Origin: Bradyrhizobiaceae bacterium
Lineage (GTDB): Bacteria; Pseudomonadota; Alphaproteobacteria; Rhizobiales; Xanthobacteraceae
NCBI GenBank assembly: GCA_020853885.1
Contig: JADYXZ010000019.1
Location: forward strand, 372,001-436,000
Direction of reading: 5' to 3'
DNA: 64,000 bases
Part shown: piece by piece, positions 16,471-24,585 of the stretch
Layout: each line of letters begins with the position of its first letter
Numbering within the stretch: the stretch's first letter is position 1
Notes under the pieces: model-generated
Seen by the model: only the letters and a program-made list of their open reading frames with translations
What the model was told of the DNA's origin: nothing
Database searches by the model: none
Made by a program: the position numbers and the translations under genes

Positions 16471-17679
16471 GTGGAAGCCAGGTTTGTTCGCGACGCCCTG
16501 ATCCTCGGCCTGTTGATGGCGATCGGACCGTTCGCCATCGACATGTACCTGCCGGCGCTGCCGACCGTCGGCAGGAGCCTCGGCGCGAGCCCCGATCTCG
16601 TGCTGATGACGCTGACGGCGTTCTTCCTCTCCTTCGGGCTCTTCCAGGTCGTCGTCGGCCCGGTGTCCGACATTGTCGGCCCCAAGCGGCCGCTCTATTT
16701 CGGCCTGGTGCTGTTTGCGGCGGCGAGCGTCGGCTGTGCGCTCGCCGACGACATCTACTCGCTGATCGTCTGGCGCGTGGTGCAGGGGATCGGCGCCGCG
16801 GCCGGCACCGTCATTCCCGGCGCGATCGTGCGCGACATGCACACCGGCCTCAAGGCGGCGCGGCTGATGTCGCTGCTCATGCTTGTGTTCAGCGTGAGCC
16901 CCATTCTGGCGCCGTCGGCGGGAAGCCTGTTGATCGAGGTTGCCGGCTGGCGCGCCGTGTTCTGGTTCGTTGCGGCAGCCGCGGTCGCAGCACTCGTCAT
17001 GCTCGCGGCGTTGCAGCGGGAGACCCGTCCGCCCGCCGACCGGCGCGGCGCGACGATCGCAAGCTCGCTCGCCGCTTTCGGATTGCTCCTGCGCCACCGC
17101 GATTTTCTTGCGCTCACCTTTGTCGGCGGCTTCGCGCTGTCGTCGCTCTTCATCTATCTCGGCAATTCGTCCTTCGTGCTGATCGATCACTACGGGCTGT
17201 CGCCGACCCTCTACGCCATTGCTTTCTCGACGAACGCAGCGGCGGTGTTCGGCTCGGCGCAGTTGAACGGCTGGCTCGGCAAGCGTTTTCCGCTGTGGCG
17301 GATCGTTCAGGTGGCGACGATCGGGCATGCGGCGGCCATGCTCCTGCTCCTTGTGCTGGTTGCGTCCGGCATCGACCGGCTCGAGGTGATCTGCGTGCTT
17401 CTGTTCATCGGCTACGCCTTCCTCGGACAGATCATGCCGATCGCGACGGTGCTGGCCATGGACGAGCATGGTTCGATCGCAGGCGCGGCGTATTCGCTGA
17501 TGAGCACCCTGCGCCTTGTCATCGGCGCGGCCGCGATCGGGATCAGCAGCCTGTTCGCCGACGGCACGGCGCTGCCGATGGTCGCGGCCATCGCGCTGAG
17601 CGCGACGGCGGCCTTCCTGCTCTGGCAGTTCACCCACGGCCGCACCCGCGCCGCAGTCGAGAGGGCACCCGCCGAGTAG
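16471..17679 (+). CDS. Bcr/CflA-family multidrug efflux MFS transporter
   Basis: A 402-aa inner-membrane proton-driven exporter with about 12 hydrophobic helices. The first helix region has AIGPFAIDMYLPALPTVGRSL, the hallmark of the Bcr/CflA drug-resistance group, and motif A-like GPVSDIVGPKRPLYFG follows helix 2. The second half repeats this pattern more weakly (GSAQLNGWLGKRFPLW). It starts with GTG at 16471. As the last gene of the MarR-led run it is the likely export arm of the response; MarR regulators commonly control such pumps. Confidence 0.92.
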   Translation: MEARFVRDALILGLLMAIGPFAIDMYLPALPTVGRSLGASPDLVLMTLTAFFLSFGLFQVVVGPVSDIVGPKRPLYFGLVLFAAASVGCALADDIYSLIVWRVVQGIGAAAGTVIPGAIVRDMHTGLKAARLMSLLMLVFSVSPILAPSAGSLLIEVAGWRAVFWFVAAAAVAALVMLAALQRETRPPADRRGATIASSLAAFGLLLRHRDFLALTFVGGFALSSLFIYLGNSSFVLIDHYGLSPTLYAIAFSTNAAAVFGSAQLNGWLGKRFPLWRIVQVATIGHAAAMLLLLVLVASGIDRLEVICVLLFIGYAFLGQIMPIATVLAMDEHGSIAGAAYSLMSTLRLVIGAAAIGISSLFADGTALPMVAAIALSATAAFLLWQFTHGRTRAAVERAPAE

Positions 17680-17755
17680 GATGCGGCGACGCCGGAACTC
17701 GACTTTCCCCGGCGAAAATGGCATGAACCGCGCAACCTCGCAGCCGGACCCGCCC

Positions 17756-18172
17756 ATGACCATCAAGGACTTTTTCCTCCGCCTCTTTACCTGGTGGAAC
17801 AGCCAAACCTTCGGCATCCAGCTCTGGACCGGCCTCTACGGCGAGTTCGTGGGAGAGGACGAGGCGGGCAACCGCTACTACCGCACCAAGGGCGGCAAGA
17901 TCGATCCGACGCTGGGCTTCGAGCGCCGCTGGGTCATCTACAACGGCCTTGCCGAAGCCTCCCGCGTGACCCCGGACTGGCACGGCTGGCTGCACCACAC
18001 GGTCGACGTGCCGCCGACCCAGGAAGACTACAAGCCGCGCGAGTGGCAGAAGCCGCACCGGCCGAACCTCACGGGCACGCCGAACGCCTGGCGCCCGCAG
18101 GGCTCGACGCTCGCCGCCGGCCGCCGCCCGCGCGCGACGGGCGACTACCAGCCCTGGAATCCGAACAAGTAG
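17756..18172 (+). CDS. NADH:ubiquinone oxidoreductase subunit NDUFA12
   Basis: A 138-aa homologue of the mitochondrial complex I accessory subunit NDUFA12 (B17.2), found in alphaproteobacteria and bound to the peripheral arm of complex I. The conserved block is WTGLYGEFVGEDEAGNRYYR followed by RRWVIYNGLAEASRVTPDWHGWLHH, and the C-terminal PHRPNLTGTPNAWRPQGS. Start at ATG 17756, where family similarity begins; the upstream in-frame ATG at 17723 would add a non-family extension. It lies 76 bp behind the efflux pump gene but is functionally unrelated to it and probably has its own promoter. Confidence 0.93.
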   Translation: MTIKDFFLRLFTWWNSQTFGIQLWTGLYGEFVGEDEAGNRYYRTKGGKIDPTLGFERRWVIYNGLAEASRVTPDWHGWLHHTVDVPPTQEDYKPREWQKPHRPNLTGTPNAWRPQGSTLAAGRRPRATGDYQPWNPNK

Positions 18173-18242
18173 CTGCGGCGAGGCCGGCGAGTGACCGCCG
18201 GCTCATAACGTTGCATGCTCCCGGCCTGACCGAGAGGTGCGC

Positions 18243-19535
18243 ATGGCCGGACCCAAGCCCCCGCAATTCGAGACGCTCAGCCTGCACGCGGGCCAGCATC
18301 CCGACCCCGCCACCGGCGCACGCGCCGTGCCGATCTATCAGACGACCTCGTTCGTCTTTCAGGACGCCGACCACGCCGGCGCCCTGTTCAATCTGGAGCG
18401 GGCGGGGCACATCTATACCCGCATCTCCAACCCGACGACCGCGGTGCTGGAGGAGCGGCTCGCCGCGCTCGAGTCGGGCGTCGGCGCGATCTGCACCGCG
18501 AGCGGCATGGCGGCGATGCACCTCGGCATCGCGACGCTCGCCGGCGCCGGCGACCACATCGTTGCGTCGGCCTCGCTCTATGGCGGTACGATCAACCTGC
18601 TCACGCACACGCTCCCGCGCTTCGGCGTTACCACGACCTTCGTGAAGCCGCGCGACCTCGACGGCTTCCGCAAGGCGATCCGCCCGAATACGAAGCTCGT
18701 GATCGGCGAGACCATCGGCAATCCGGGCCTCGAAGTGCTCGACATCCCCAAGGTCGCCGAGATCGCGCACGCCGCCGGCGTGCCGCTCCTGATCGACAAC
18801 ACTTTCGCCACGCCCTACCTGAGCAAGCCGGTCGAGCTTGGCGCCGACATCGTCATGCATTCGATCACCAAATGGATCGGCGGGCACGGCATCGCCATCG
18901 GCGGGGTGCTCGTCGACGGCGGCCGCTTCGATTACGCCACGGAGAAATTCCCGACGCTCTCCGAACCCTACGCCGGCTATCACGGCATCGTCTTCGCCGA
19001 GGAATACGGGCCGGCGGCCTTCATCATGCGCGCGCGCACCGAGGGCTTGCGCGATTTCGGGGCCTGCATCTCGCCGCAGAACGCCTTCTACATCCTGCAG
19101 GGCGTCGAGACCCTGCCGCTCCGCGTCGAGCGTCACGTCGAGAACACGCGGGCGGTGCTTGAGTTTCTGACGAAGAACAAAGCGATCGAGTGGGTGCTGC
19201 ACCCGACGCTCGACACGCACCCCGACCATGAGCTGGCGAAGCGCCTGCTGCCGAAGGGTGCAGGCTCCATCATCAGTTGCGGCATCAAGGGCGGCCGCGA
19301 GGCCGGCCGCAGGTTCATCGAGGCGCTGCGGCTCGCGAGCCATCTCGCGAACGTCGGCGACGCGAAGACCCTCGTCATCCACCCCGCCAGCACCACGCAC
19401 CAGCAGATGAGCGCCGTCCAACTGAAAGAGGCGGGACTCGGCGAAGAGCTTGTTCGCATCTCCGTCGGCATCGAGGCGGCCGGCGACATCATCGACGATC
19501 TCGCGCAAGCCCTGCGCGCGTCGCAACGGGCCTGA
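18243..19535 (+). CDS. O-acetylhomoserine aminocarboxypropyltransferase (sulfhydrylase)
   Basis: A 430-aa PLP enzyme of the Cys/Met metabolism family that makes homocysteine (or methionine) from O-acetyl-homoserine and sulfide or methanethiol. Visible: [20 protein letters not shown] at the N-terminus, [35 protein letters not shown] in form [14 protein letters not shown], and the PLP lysine in [12 protein letters not shown] near residue 207. The end has [18 protein letters not shown]. The length and [12 protein letters not shown] insertion fit MetY-type O-acetylhomoserine sulfhydrylase rather than MetB. Start at ATG 18243, six bases after GAGAGG; a GTG lies two codons earlier. The hydrolase gene starts 3 nt after its stop. 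Confidence 0.93.
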   Translation: MAGPKPPQFETLSLHAGQHPDPATGARAVPIYQTTSFVFQDADHAGALFNLERAGHIYTRISNPTTAVLEERLAALESGVGAICTASGMAAMHLGIATLAGAGDHIVASASLYGGTINLLTHTLPRFGVTTTFVKPRDLDGFRKAIRPNTKLVIGETIGNPGLEVLDIPKVAEIAHAAGVPLLIDNTFATPYLSKPVELGADIVMHSITKWIGGHGIAIGGVLVDGGRFDYATEKFPTLSEPYAGYHGIVFAEEYGPAAFIMRARTEGLRDFGACISPQNAFYILQGVETLPLRVERHVENTRAVLEFLTKNKAIEWVLHPTLDTHPDHELAKRLLPKGAGSIISCGIKGGREAGRRFIEALRLASHLANVGDAKTLVIHPASTTHQQMSAVQLKEAGLGEELVRISVGIEAAGDIIDDLAQALRASQRA

Positions 19536-19537
19536 TC

Positions 19538-20332
19538 ATGCAACTCGTCGTCGACGGCAAGAAGGTGTACGCCGCCACCGGCGGCCGCGAATTCGATCCC
19601 GCGCTGCCGCTCGTGATTTTTCTCCACGGCGCCGGCTTCGACCACACGGTCTGGGCGTTGCTCGCGCGCTGGTTCGCGCATCGCGGCTCGGCGGTGCTGG
19701 CGCCGGATCTGCCCGGCCACGGCCGCTCCGAAGGCGCGCCGCTCGGCTCGATCGGCGAGCTTGCGGACTGGACCGCGGCGCTGATTTCGGCTGCGGGCGC
19801 AAGCAAAGCAACCTTGATAGGCCATTCCATGGGCTCGCTGATCGCGCTGGAGACCGCCGCGCGCCATCCCGAAAAGGTCAGCGCCATCGGCCTGATTGCC
19901 GCCGCGGCGGCGATGCCCGTCAATGCCGACCTGCTGAATGCGGCGGAGGCGAACGACCGCGCGGCGATCGACATGGTCAACCTCTGGGGCCACGGCCACC
20001 GCGCCGGCCTCGGCGGCTCGCTGTCGCCCGGCCTCTGGATGGCGGGCGGCGGCGCGCGCGTGCTGGAGCGCGCGGGCGAGGGCGTCCTGTTCGCCGATCT
20101 CGCCGCATGCAACGACTATCGCGACGGCATGGCTTCCGCCGCGCGGGTGAAGGCGCCCGTGGCTCTCGTGCTCGGCGAGCGCGATCAGATGACGCCCGCG
20201 AAGCGTGGTCGAGAGCTCGCAGCCGCGCTGGCGGATGCGCAGGTCACGATCCTCAAGGGCGCGGGCCACATGATGGTCAGCGAACGGCCCGATGAAGTGC
20301 TCGATGCGCTTCGCGGCCTCGCCGGAAAATGA
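19538..20332 (+). CDS. Alpha/beta-fold hydrolase
   Basis: A 264-aa alpha/beta hydrolase of unknown substrate. The oxyanion region is FLHGAGFDHTVW, the nucleophile elbow is GHSMGS (Ser near residue 95), the acid is probably in LGERDQMTP, and the His in GAGHMM near residue 246. This is the esterase, epoxide hydrolase or carbon-carbon hydrolase superfamily. Its start nearly abuts the sulfhydrylase stop, so the two are probably cotranscribed, followed after 19 bp by the ketopantoate reductase gene. Catalytic triad complete; pathway not assignable. Confidence 0.88.
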   Translation: MQLVVDGKKVYAATGGREFDPALPLVIFLHGAGFDHTVWALLARWFAHRGSAVLAPDLPGHGRSEGAPLGSIGELADWTAALISAAGASKATLIGHSMGSLIALETAARHPEKVSAIGLIAAAAAMPVNADLLNAAEANDRAAIDMVNLWGHGHRAGLGGSLSPGLWMAGGGARVLERAGEGVLFADLAACNDYRDGMASAARVKAPVALVLGERDQMTPAKRGRELAAALADAQVTILKGAGHMMVSERPDEVLDALRGLAGK

Positions 20333-20351
20333 AAGCGGCAGGAGAAAACGC

Positions 20352-21281
20352 ATGCGCATTGCAGTGATGGCGGCCGGCGCGGTGGGCGGCTATTTCGGCG
20401 CGCGGCTCGCCGCCGCCGGGCATGACGTCGTCTTCTTCGCCCGCGGCGCGCACCTCGATGCGATCCGCAAGGATGGCCTGCGGGTCGAAAGCGTGCGCGG
20501 CGACCTGCACCTGAAGAACGCCGTCGCGACCGACACCGCCGCCGGCCACGCGCCGGTCGATGCCGTCCTGTTCGCCGTGAAGATCTGGGACAACGAGAAC
20601 GCGGCGAAGATCGTCAAGCCGCTGATCGGCCCCGACACGCGCGTCGTCACCGCGCAGAACGGCATCGACACCGTCGGGATGATCGAACCGATCCTCGGCC
20701 GCGGCCATGTGGTGCCGGGCCTTGCGCAGATTTCCGCGCTGATCAGCCGCCCGGGCGCGATCTCGCACACCACGCAGTTTCACTTATGGGCGTTCGGCCA
20801 TCCCGATGGCCACAAGGATCCGGTGCTTGCGGCGCTCGCCGAGGCCGGCAAGGCCGCCGGCGTCGACTTCGCGATCTCCGAGCACATCGAGCGCGATCTC
20901 TGGATCAAGTTCACGGTGCTCGTCGGCCTGTCGAGCGTGACCGCCGCGTCGCGGCAGCCGATCGGCGTGATCCGCGACGATCCCGACGGCCGCGCGCTGC
21001 TGCTCGACATCATGCGCGAGGTGGTTGCCGTGGGCCGCGCCAGGGGCGTCGCGCTCGACGCCGACTATGGCGACAAGGCGATGGCGTTTGCCGACGGTGT
21101 GCCGCCGCATACGAAGGCATCGATGGCGCACGACCTCGACCGCGGCAACCGGCTCGAGCTCGACTGGCTCGCGGGCAGGGTGGTTTCGCTCGGCAGGGAG
21201 CTCGGCATTCCGACACCCGCCTGCGCCGCGATCTACGCGGTGCTCAAGCCGTACCGGATGGGAAAGCCGGCGGCGGCTTAG
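20352..21281 (+). CDS. Ketopantoate reductase family protein (2-dehydropantoate 2-reductase)
   Basis: A 309-aa NADPH-dependent ketopantoate reductase-like enzyme, converting 2-dehydropantoate to pantoate for coenzyme A synthesis if it is true PanE. The Rossmann motif reads MRIAVMAAGAVGGYFGARL; the first Gly of the usual GAGAVG is Ala here. AVKIWDN near residue 77 carries the expected Lys, AQNGID near 100 the Asn, and WIKFTVLVGLSSVTA near 182 the catalytic Lys. Rhizobia often carry several paralogues acting on other 2-keto acids, so I leave out a symbol. Start at ATG 20352 after AGGAG. Its stop overlaps the convergent L,D-transpeptidase gene by 4 nt. Confidence 0.88.
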   Translation: MRIAVMAAGAVGGYFGARLAAAGHDVVFFARGAHLDAIRKDGLRVESVRGDLHLKNAVATDTAAGHAPVDAVLFAVKIWDNENAAKIVKPLIGPDTRVVTAQNGIDTVGMIEPILGRGHVVPGLAQISALISRPGAISHTTQFHLWAFGHPDGHKDPVLAALAEAGKAAGVDFAISEHIERDLWIKFTVLVGLSSVTAASRQPIGVIRDDPDGRALLLDIMREVVAVGRARGVALDADYGDKAMAFADGVPPHTKASMAHDLDRGNRLELDWLAGRVVSLGRELGIPTPACAAIYAVLKPYRMGKPAAA

Positions 21282-22027
21282 AGCACCACCACCCGCGTGC
21301 CGATCGGCGTGCGCAGGTAGAGGTCGGCCACCTCCTCGTTCAGCATGCGGATGCAGCCGGAGGATACGTTGGTGCCGATCGTCCACGGCTCGAACGTGCC
21401 ATGGATGCGGTAGAGCGTGTCGCGGTTGCCTTGATAGAGATAGAGCGCACGCGCGCCGAGCGGATTGCTCGGGCCGCCGGCCACCCGCTCCGGCAGCTCC
21501 GGCTGCCGCAGCCGCATTTCCTTCGGCGGCACCCAGTCCGGCCACTCCGCCTTGCGGCCGACCGAAGCCGCGCCGTTCCATCCGAACCCTTCGCGTCCGA
21601 CGCCGACGCCGTAGCGCACCGCCTGGCCGCCCTCGCGCACGGTGTAGAGGAAATGGTTCTTCGGATCGACGACGATCGTGCCCGGCTGCTCGTTGCCCGG
21701 ATAGGGGACGAGCTGCCGGCGGAATTCCGGATCGAGCAGCTCGAAATTCACCTTGCGGATTTCGAACGATCCGTCGGGAACGGAATCCAGGAACCAGTCT
21801 TCTTCCGTGATCTGCTTCGGCTCGGGCTTGGCCGGCGCCGTGAGGCCCGGCGCCAGTTCCGCGCCGGGCGGTGCCGGCTCGATCGGCCGCGGCTGCAGAA
21901 ACGGCGGCAGGGGAAGCAGTGGCGGCTGCTGTGCCCACGCGACGCCGGGATGCAGCAGGGTGGCGCCAGCGGCGGCGAGCAGTCTTCGGCGGGTCAGTAT
22001 CGGCGGGCCGGGACGGTCGGAATGCAT
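21278..22027 (-). CDS. Secreted L,D-transpeptidase (YkuD domain)
   Basis: A 249-aa periplasmic L,D-transpeptidase that crosslinks peptidoglycan stems or attaches proteins to the wall. An N-terminal twin-arginine-like signal (TRRRLLAAAGATLLHPGVAWA, residues about 14-34) precedes a Pro-rich linker. The YkuD domain has GTIVVDPKNHFLYTV, GVGVGREGF and the catalytic segment YRIHGTFEPWTIGTNVSSGC then IRML, with the nucleophilic Cys in SSGCIR. Start chosen at ATG 22025-22027 to give the signal peptide near the N-terminus. Convergent with the ketopantoate reductase gene (4-nt overlap). Confidence 0.93.
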   Translation of the reverse strand: MHSDRPGPPILTRRRLLAAAGATLLHPGVAWAQQPPLLPLPPFLQPRPIEPAPPGAELAPGLTAPAKPEPKQITEEDWFLDSVPDGSFEIRKVNFELLDPEFRRQLVPYPGNEQPGTIVVDPKNHFLYTVREGGQAVRYGVGVGREGFGWNGAASVGRKAEWPDWVPPKEMRLRQPELPERVAGGPSNPLGARALYLYQGNRDTLYRIHGTFEPWTIGTNVSSGCIRMLNEEVADLYLRTPIGTRVVVL

Positions 22028-22226
22028 GCGCGGAAGAACCTGATTTTCGCGGACAACAGCCAGATGGCTTAGGACTTGCGGCTTTCCAAGGGCAATCCGC
22101 CCGGCACCGTTCAACACCGGTTGACCCCCTCGGTTCCAGGGCTTTTGCGTGTCCGGCTGCGCCCTTTCGCCGCCGTAATGCCCATGTTAACGAGCGCGAG
22201 TCATCGCTTCGCGCCGAATGGTCTGA

Positions 22227-22886
22227 ATGCGCCGAATTCTGTTCCTCGCCACGCTGGTTGGGCTCGTCGTCTCCCAGCCGCTGCTCGCCCAGCAGCGCAA
22301 CCCGTGGGGCGACCTCCTGTCGCCGCGCGAGATGTATCCGCCGCAGCAGCAACAACGGGCGCCGCAGCAGCCGCAACGGCCCGACGACGACGTGCAATCG
22401 GCGCCGCTGCCGCCCCCCGGAAGCGGGCAGCAGCAGGGCGTGCCGGACATCGCGTTGCCCCCGCAGCAGCGGCAGGGCCAGCCAGCGCAGAAGGGGACGC
22501 CCGCGGCCAAGCAGCCTGCTGAAGTCACCGTCGAGCGGCCGCCGGAGCAGAAGATCGCCAATCCGACGGCGGTATTTTCCGGCCTCGACAAGATCACCGG
22601 CCGCATCTTCCCGTTCGAGGTGGCGCTGAACGAGACGGTGCAGTTCGGCGCGCTGCAGGTGACGCCGCGCGCCTGCTACACGCGCCCGCCGACCGAGCCG
22701 CAGAACACCACCGGCTTCATCGAGGTCGACGAGATCACCCTCGAAAACAAGATGCGCCGCATCTTCAGCGGCTGGATGTTCGCCGCAAGCCCGGGCCTCA
22801 ACGCCGTCGAGCACGCGATCTATGACGTGTGGCTGGTCGACTGCAAACAAGGCCCGCCGGATGTCGGCAAGACGGCCAAGCAATAG
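22227..22886 (+). CDS. DUF2155 secreted protein
   Basis: A 219-aa exported protein of DUF2155, restricted largely to alphaproteobacteria. A signal peptide (MRRILFLATLVGLVVSQPLLAQ, cut near residue 22) is followed by a Gln/Pro-rich unstructured stretch to about residue 100 and the DUF2155 domain: NPTAVFSGLDKITGRIFPFEV, the Cys in PRACYTRPP, FIEVDEI, RIFSGWMFAASPGLNAVEHA and VWLVDCK, with the two Cys probably disulfide-bonded. It is usually found near aat and the acc genes, as here. Function is unknown; periplasmic. Confidence 0.92.
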   Translation: MRRILFLATLVGLVVSQPLLAQQRNPWGDLLSPREMYPPQQQQRAPQQPQRPDDDVQSAPLPPPGSGQQQGVPDIALPPQQRQGQPAQKGTPAAKQPAEVTVERPPEQKIANPTAVFSGLDKITGRIFPFEVALNETVQFGALQVTPRACYTRPPTEPQNTTGFIEVDEITLENKMRRIFSGWMFAASPGLNAVEHAIYDVWLVDCKQGPPDVGKTAKQ

Positions 22887-22899
22887 AAATAGAAGTGGC

Positions 22900-22937
22900 C
22901 GTCATCCTTCGAGGTTCGCTCGCACCTCAGGATGACG
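22900..22937. repeat. Intergenic hairpin repeat, possible bidirectional terminator
   Basis: CGTCATCCT at 22900-22908 and GAGG at 22911-22914 pair with CCTC 22925-22928 and AGGATGACG 22929-22937, leaving a 2-nt bulge and a 10-nt loop. It lies between two convergent genes and its right arm runs into the last codons of aat (stop 22927-22929). This pattern (GTCATCCT...AGGATGAC) is one I know as a frequent intergenic palindrome in Rhizobiales genomes. No U tract, so termination activity is uncertain. Confidence 0.55.
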
Positions 22938-23589
22938 CGATCGCCGCCAGGCACTCCGCACCCGTCATCGGTGTCTTTGCAATCCGCGCCTCGCCGCGCA
23001 GCGCGTCGGTAAGCATGTACTGGTAGCGGTCGCGCTCGATCTCGACAGCGCCGAACTGCGACAGGTGCTCGGTCAGGAATTGCGCGTCGAGCAGTTGAAA
23101 GCCGCCGCGCCGGAGCCGCGCCACGAGATGCACGAGCGCGACCTTCGAAGCGTCCCGTTCCAGATGGAACATGCTTTCGCCGAAGAACGCGCGCCCGAGC
23201 CGCACGCCGTAAAGCCCGCCCACCAGTTCGCCGTCGCGCCACGCCTCGACCGTGTGGCAATGGCCCTGCGCATAGAGCTGGCGGTAGAGCCGCCGGATGC
23301 GCCGGTTGATCCAGGTCTTGCCACGGCCCGGGGCCGAGGAGGCGCAGGCCGCGATCACCGCGTCGAAATCGTGGTCGATCCGGATCTCGAAATGTTCGGC
23401 ACGCACCGTGCGCGCGAGCCGCCGCGGGACGTGGAACGTATCGAGCGGGATGACCCCGCGGTATTGCGGCTCGATCCAGTAGAGGCCGGGGTCGTCGGCG
23501 CTCTCCGCCATCGGGAAGATGCCGCAGGCATATGCCTTCAGCAGCACCTCCGGCGTGATCTCGACCTCGATGTCGCCGTAGCGAGTCAT
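22927..23589 (-). CDS. aat: Leucyl/phenylalanyl-tRNA-protein transferase
   Basis: Aat transfers Leu or Phe from tRNA to N-terminal Arg/Lys of proteins, marking them for ClpAP by the N-end rule. The 220-aa length is usual. Signatures are [30 protein letters not shown] in pieces near residues 16-45, [21 protein letters not shown] with CHTVEAW near 98, [21 protein letters not shown] near 115-135, and [16 protein letters not shown]. Cytosolic. The 3' end of the gene lies within a palindromic hairpin repeat. No anomaly in the catalytic region. Confidence 0.95.
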   Translation of the reverse strand: MTRYGDIEVEITPEVLLKAYACGIFPMAESADDPGLYWIEPQYRGVIPLDTFHVPRRLARTVRAEHFEIRIDHDFDAVIAACASSAPGRGKTWINRRIRRLYRQLYAQGHCHTVEAWRDGELVGGLYGVRLGRAFFGESMFHLERDASKVALVHLVARLRRGGFQLLDAQFLTEHLSQFGAVEIERDRYQYMLTDALRGEARIAKTPMTGAECLAAIASS

Positions 23590-23736
23590 GCGCCGAGATT
23601 ATTCGGCGAACCGGGCGAGAGCGAGACCCGTACCGGAGTGAGGAAATAACACTGAATTCAAGTAAATAAATCGATTTGCACTTCGGCGTCTTCGTCCTCG
23701 CCCAGCCGAACCTTCAGTAAGCAACTGAAATAACAA

Positions 23737-23772
23737 GAAAAACGGCGCGCCACCCGCGGCGCGCCGTTTTCA
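23737..23772. terminator. Rho-independent terminator, probably bidirectional
   Basis: AAAACGGCGCGCC at 23739-23751 pairs perfectly with GGCGCGCCGTTTT at 23758-23770 around a 6-nt loop. On the minus strand the stem is followed by a run of five T, so it would end the nfeD-slipin transcript immediately after the slipin stop codon at 23770-23772. On the plus strand it also ends in T4. Confidence 0.8.
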
Positions 23773-24528
23773 TTTGTCTTTCAGCTTTTCGAACAGGTCG
23801 ACCGGGATCGGGAAGATAATTGTATTGGAGCGGTCGCTCGCCACGTTCAGGAGCGCGTTGAGATAGCGAAGCTGCATCGCCTCCGGCTGGCCCGAGAGGA
23901 TGCGGCCGGCTTCGGTGAGCTTCTCCGCCGCCTGCTGCTCGCCTTCGGCGTCGATTACCTTGGCGCGGCGGATGCGCTCGGCCTCGGCCTGCTTGGCGAT
24001 CGCCCGCACCATCACCTCGTTGATGTCCACGTGCTTGATCTCGACATTGGCGACCTTGATGCCCCAGGCGTCGGTCTGGCTGTCGAGGATCTGGCGGATG
24101 TCGGCATTCAGCTTGTCGCGTTCGGCGAGGATTGTGTCGAGGTCGTGCTTGCCGAGCACCGAGCGCAGCGTGGTCTGCGCGAGCTGACTCGTTGCCACCT
24201 GGAACTCCTCAACCTGGATGATCGCCCGCTCGGGATCGATGACGCGGTAATAGATGACGGCGCTGACGCTCACCGACACGTTGTCGTTGGTGATGACGTC
24301 CTGCGGCTGCACGTCGAGCACGCGCGTACGGAGATCCACGCGCACCGCCTGCTGGATGATCGGGATGACGAGGATCAGGCCGGGGCCCTTCACTTTCCAC
24401 AGCCGGCCGAGCAGGAAGACCACGGCGCGCTCGTATTCGCGCAGCACCCGCACCGAATAGGCGAACAGCGCGATGATGAAGATGGCCGGAATGAGCAGGC
24501 CGGTGAAATCCAAAAGATCGAACAGCAT
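23770..24528 (-). CDS. Slipin (SPFH/Band 7 membrane protein)
   Basis: A 252-aa stomatin-like SPFH protein anchored by an N-terminal hydrophobic segment ([22 protein letters not shown], residues about 5-26). The SPFH domain spans about 27-190: [58 protein letters not shown] and [14 protein letters not shown]-like segments, followed by the Ala/Glu-rich helix [23 protein letters not shown] that drives oligomerisation. It forms an operon with the NfeD gene (57-bp gap), a pair common in bacteria where the NfeD protease cuts the slipin C-terminus. A strong terminator follows. Confidence 0.94.
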   Translation of the reverse strand: MLFDLLDFTGLLIPAIFIIALFAYSVRVLREYERAVVFLLGRLWKVKGPGLILVIPIIQQAVRVDLRTRVLDVQPQDVITNDNVSVSVSAVIYYRVIDPERAIIQVEEFQVATSQLAQTTLRSVLGKHDLDTILAERDKLNADIRQILDSQTDAWGIKVANVEIKHVDINEVMVRAIAKQAEAERIRRAKVIDAEGEQQAAEKLTEAGRILSGQPEAMQLRYLNALLNVASDRSNTIIFPIPVDLFEKLKDK

Positions 24529-24585
24529 GAAACCTCCTTAGCGCATGATCCGGTGCGGCGGAAGCCGAGCTTCGGTCACGCACAT

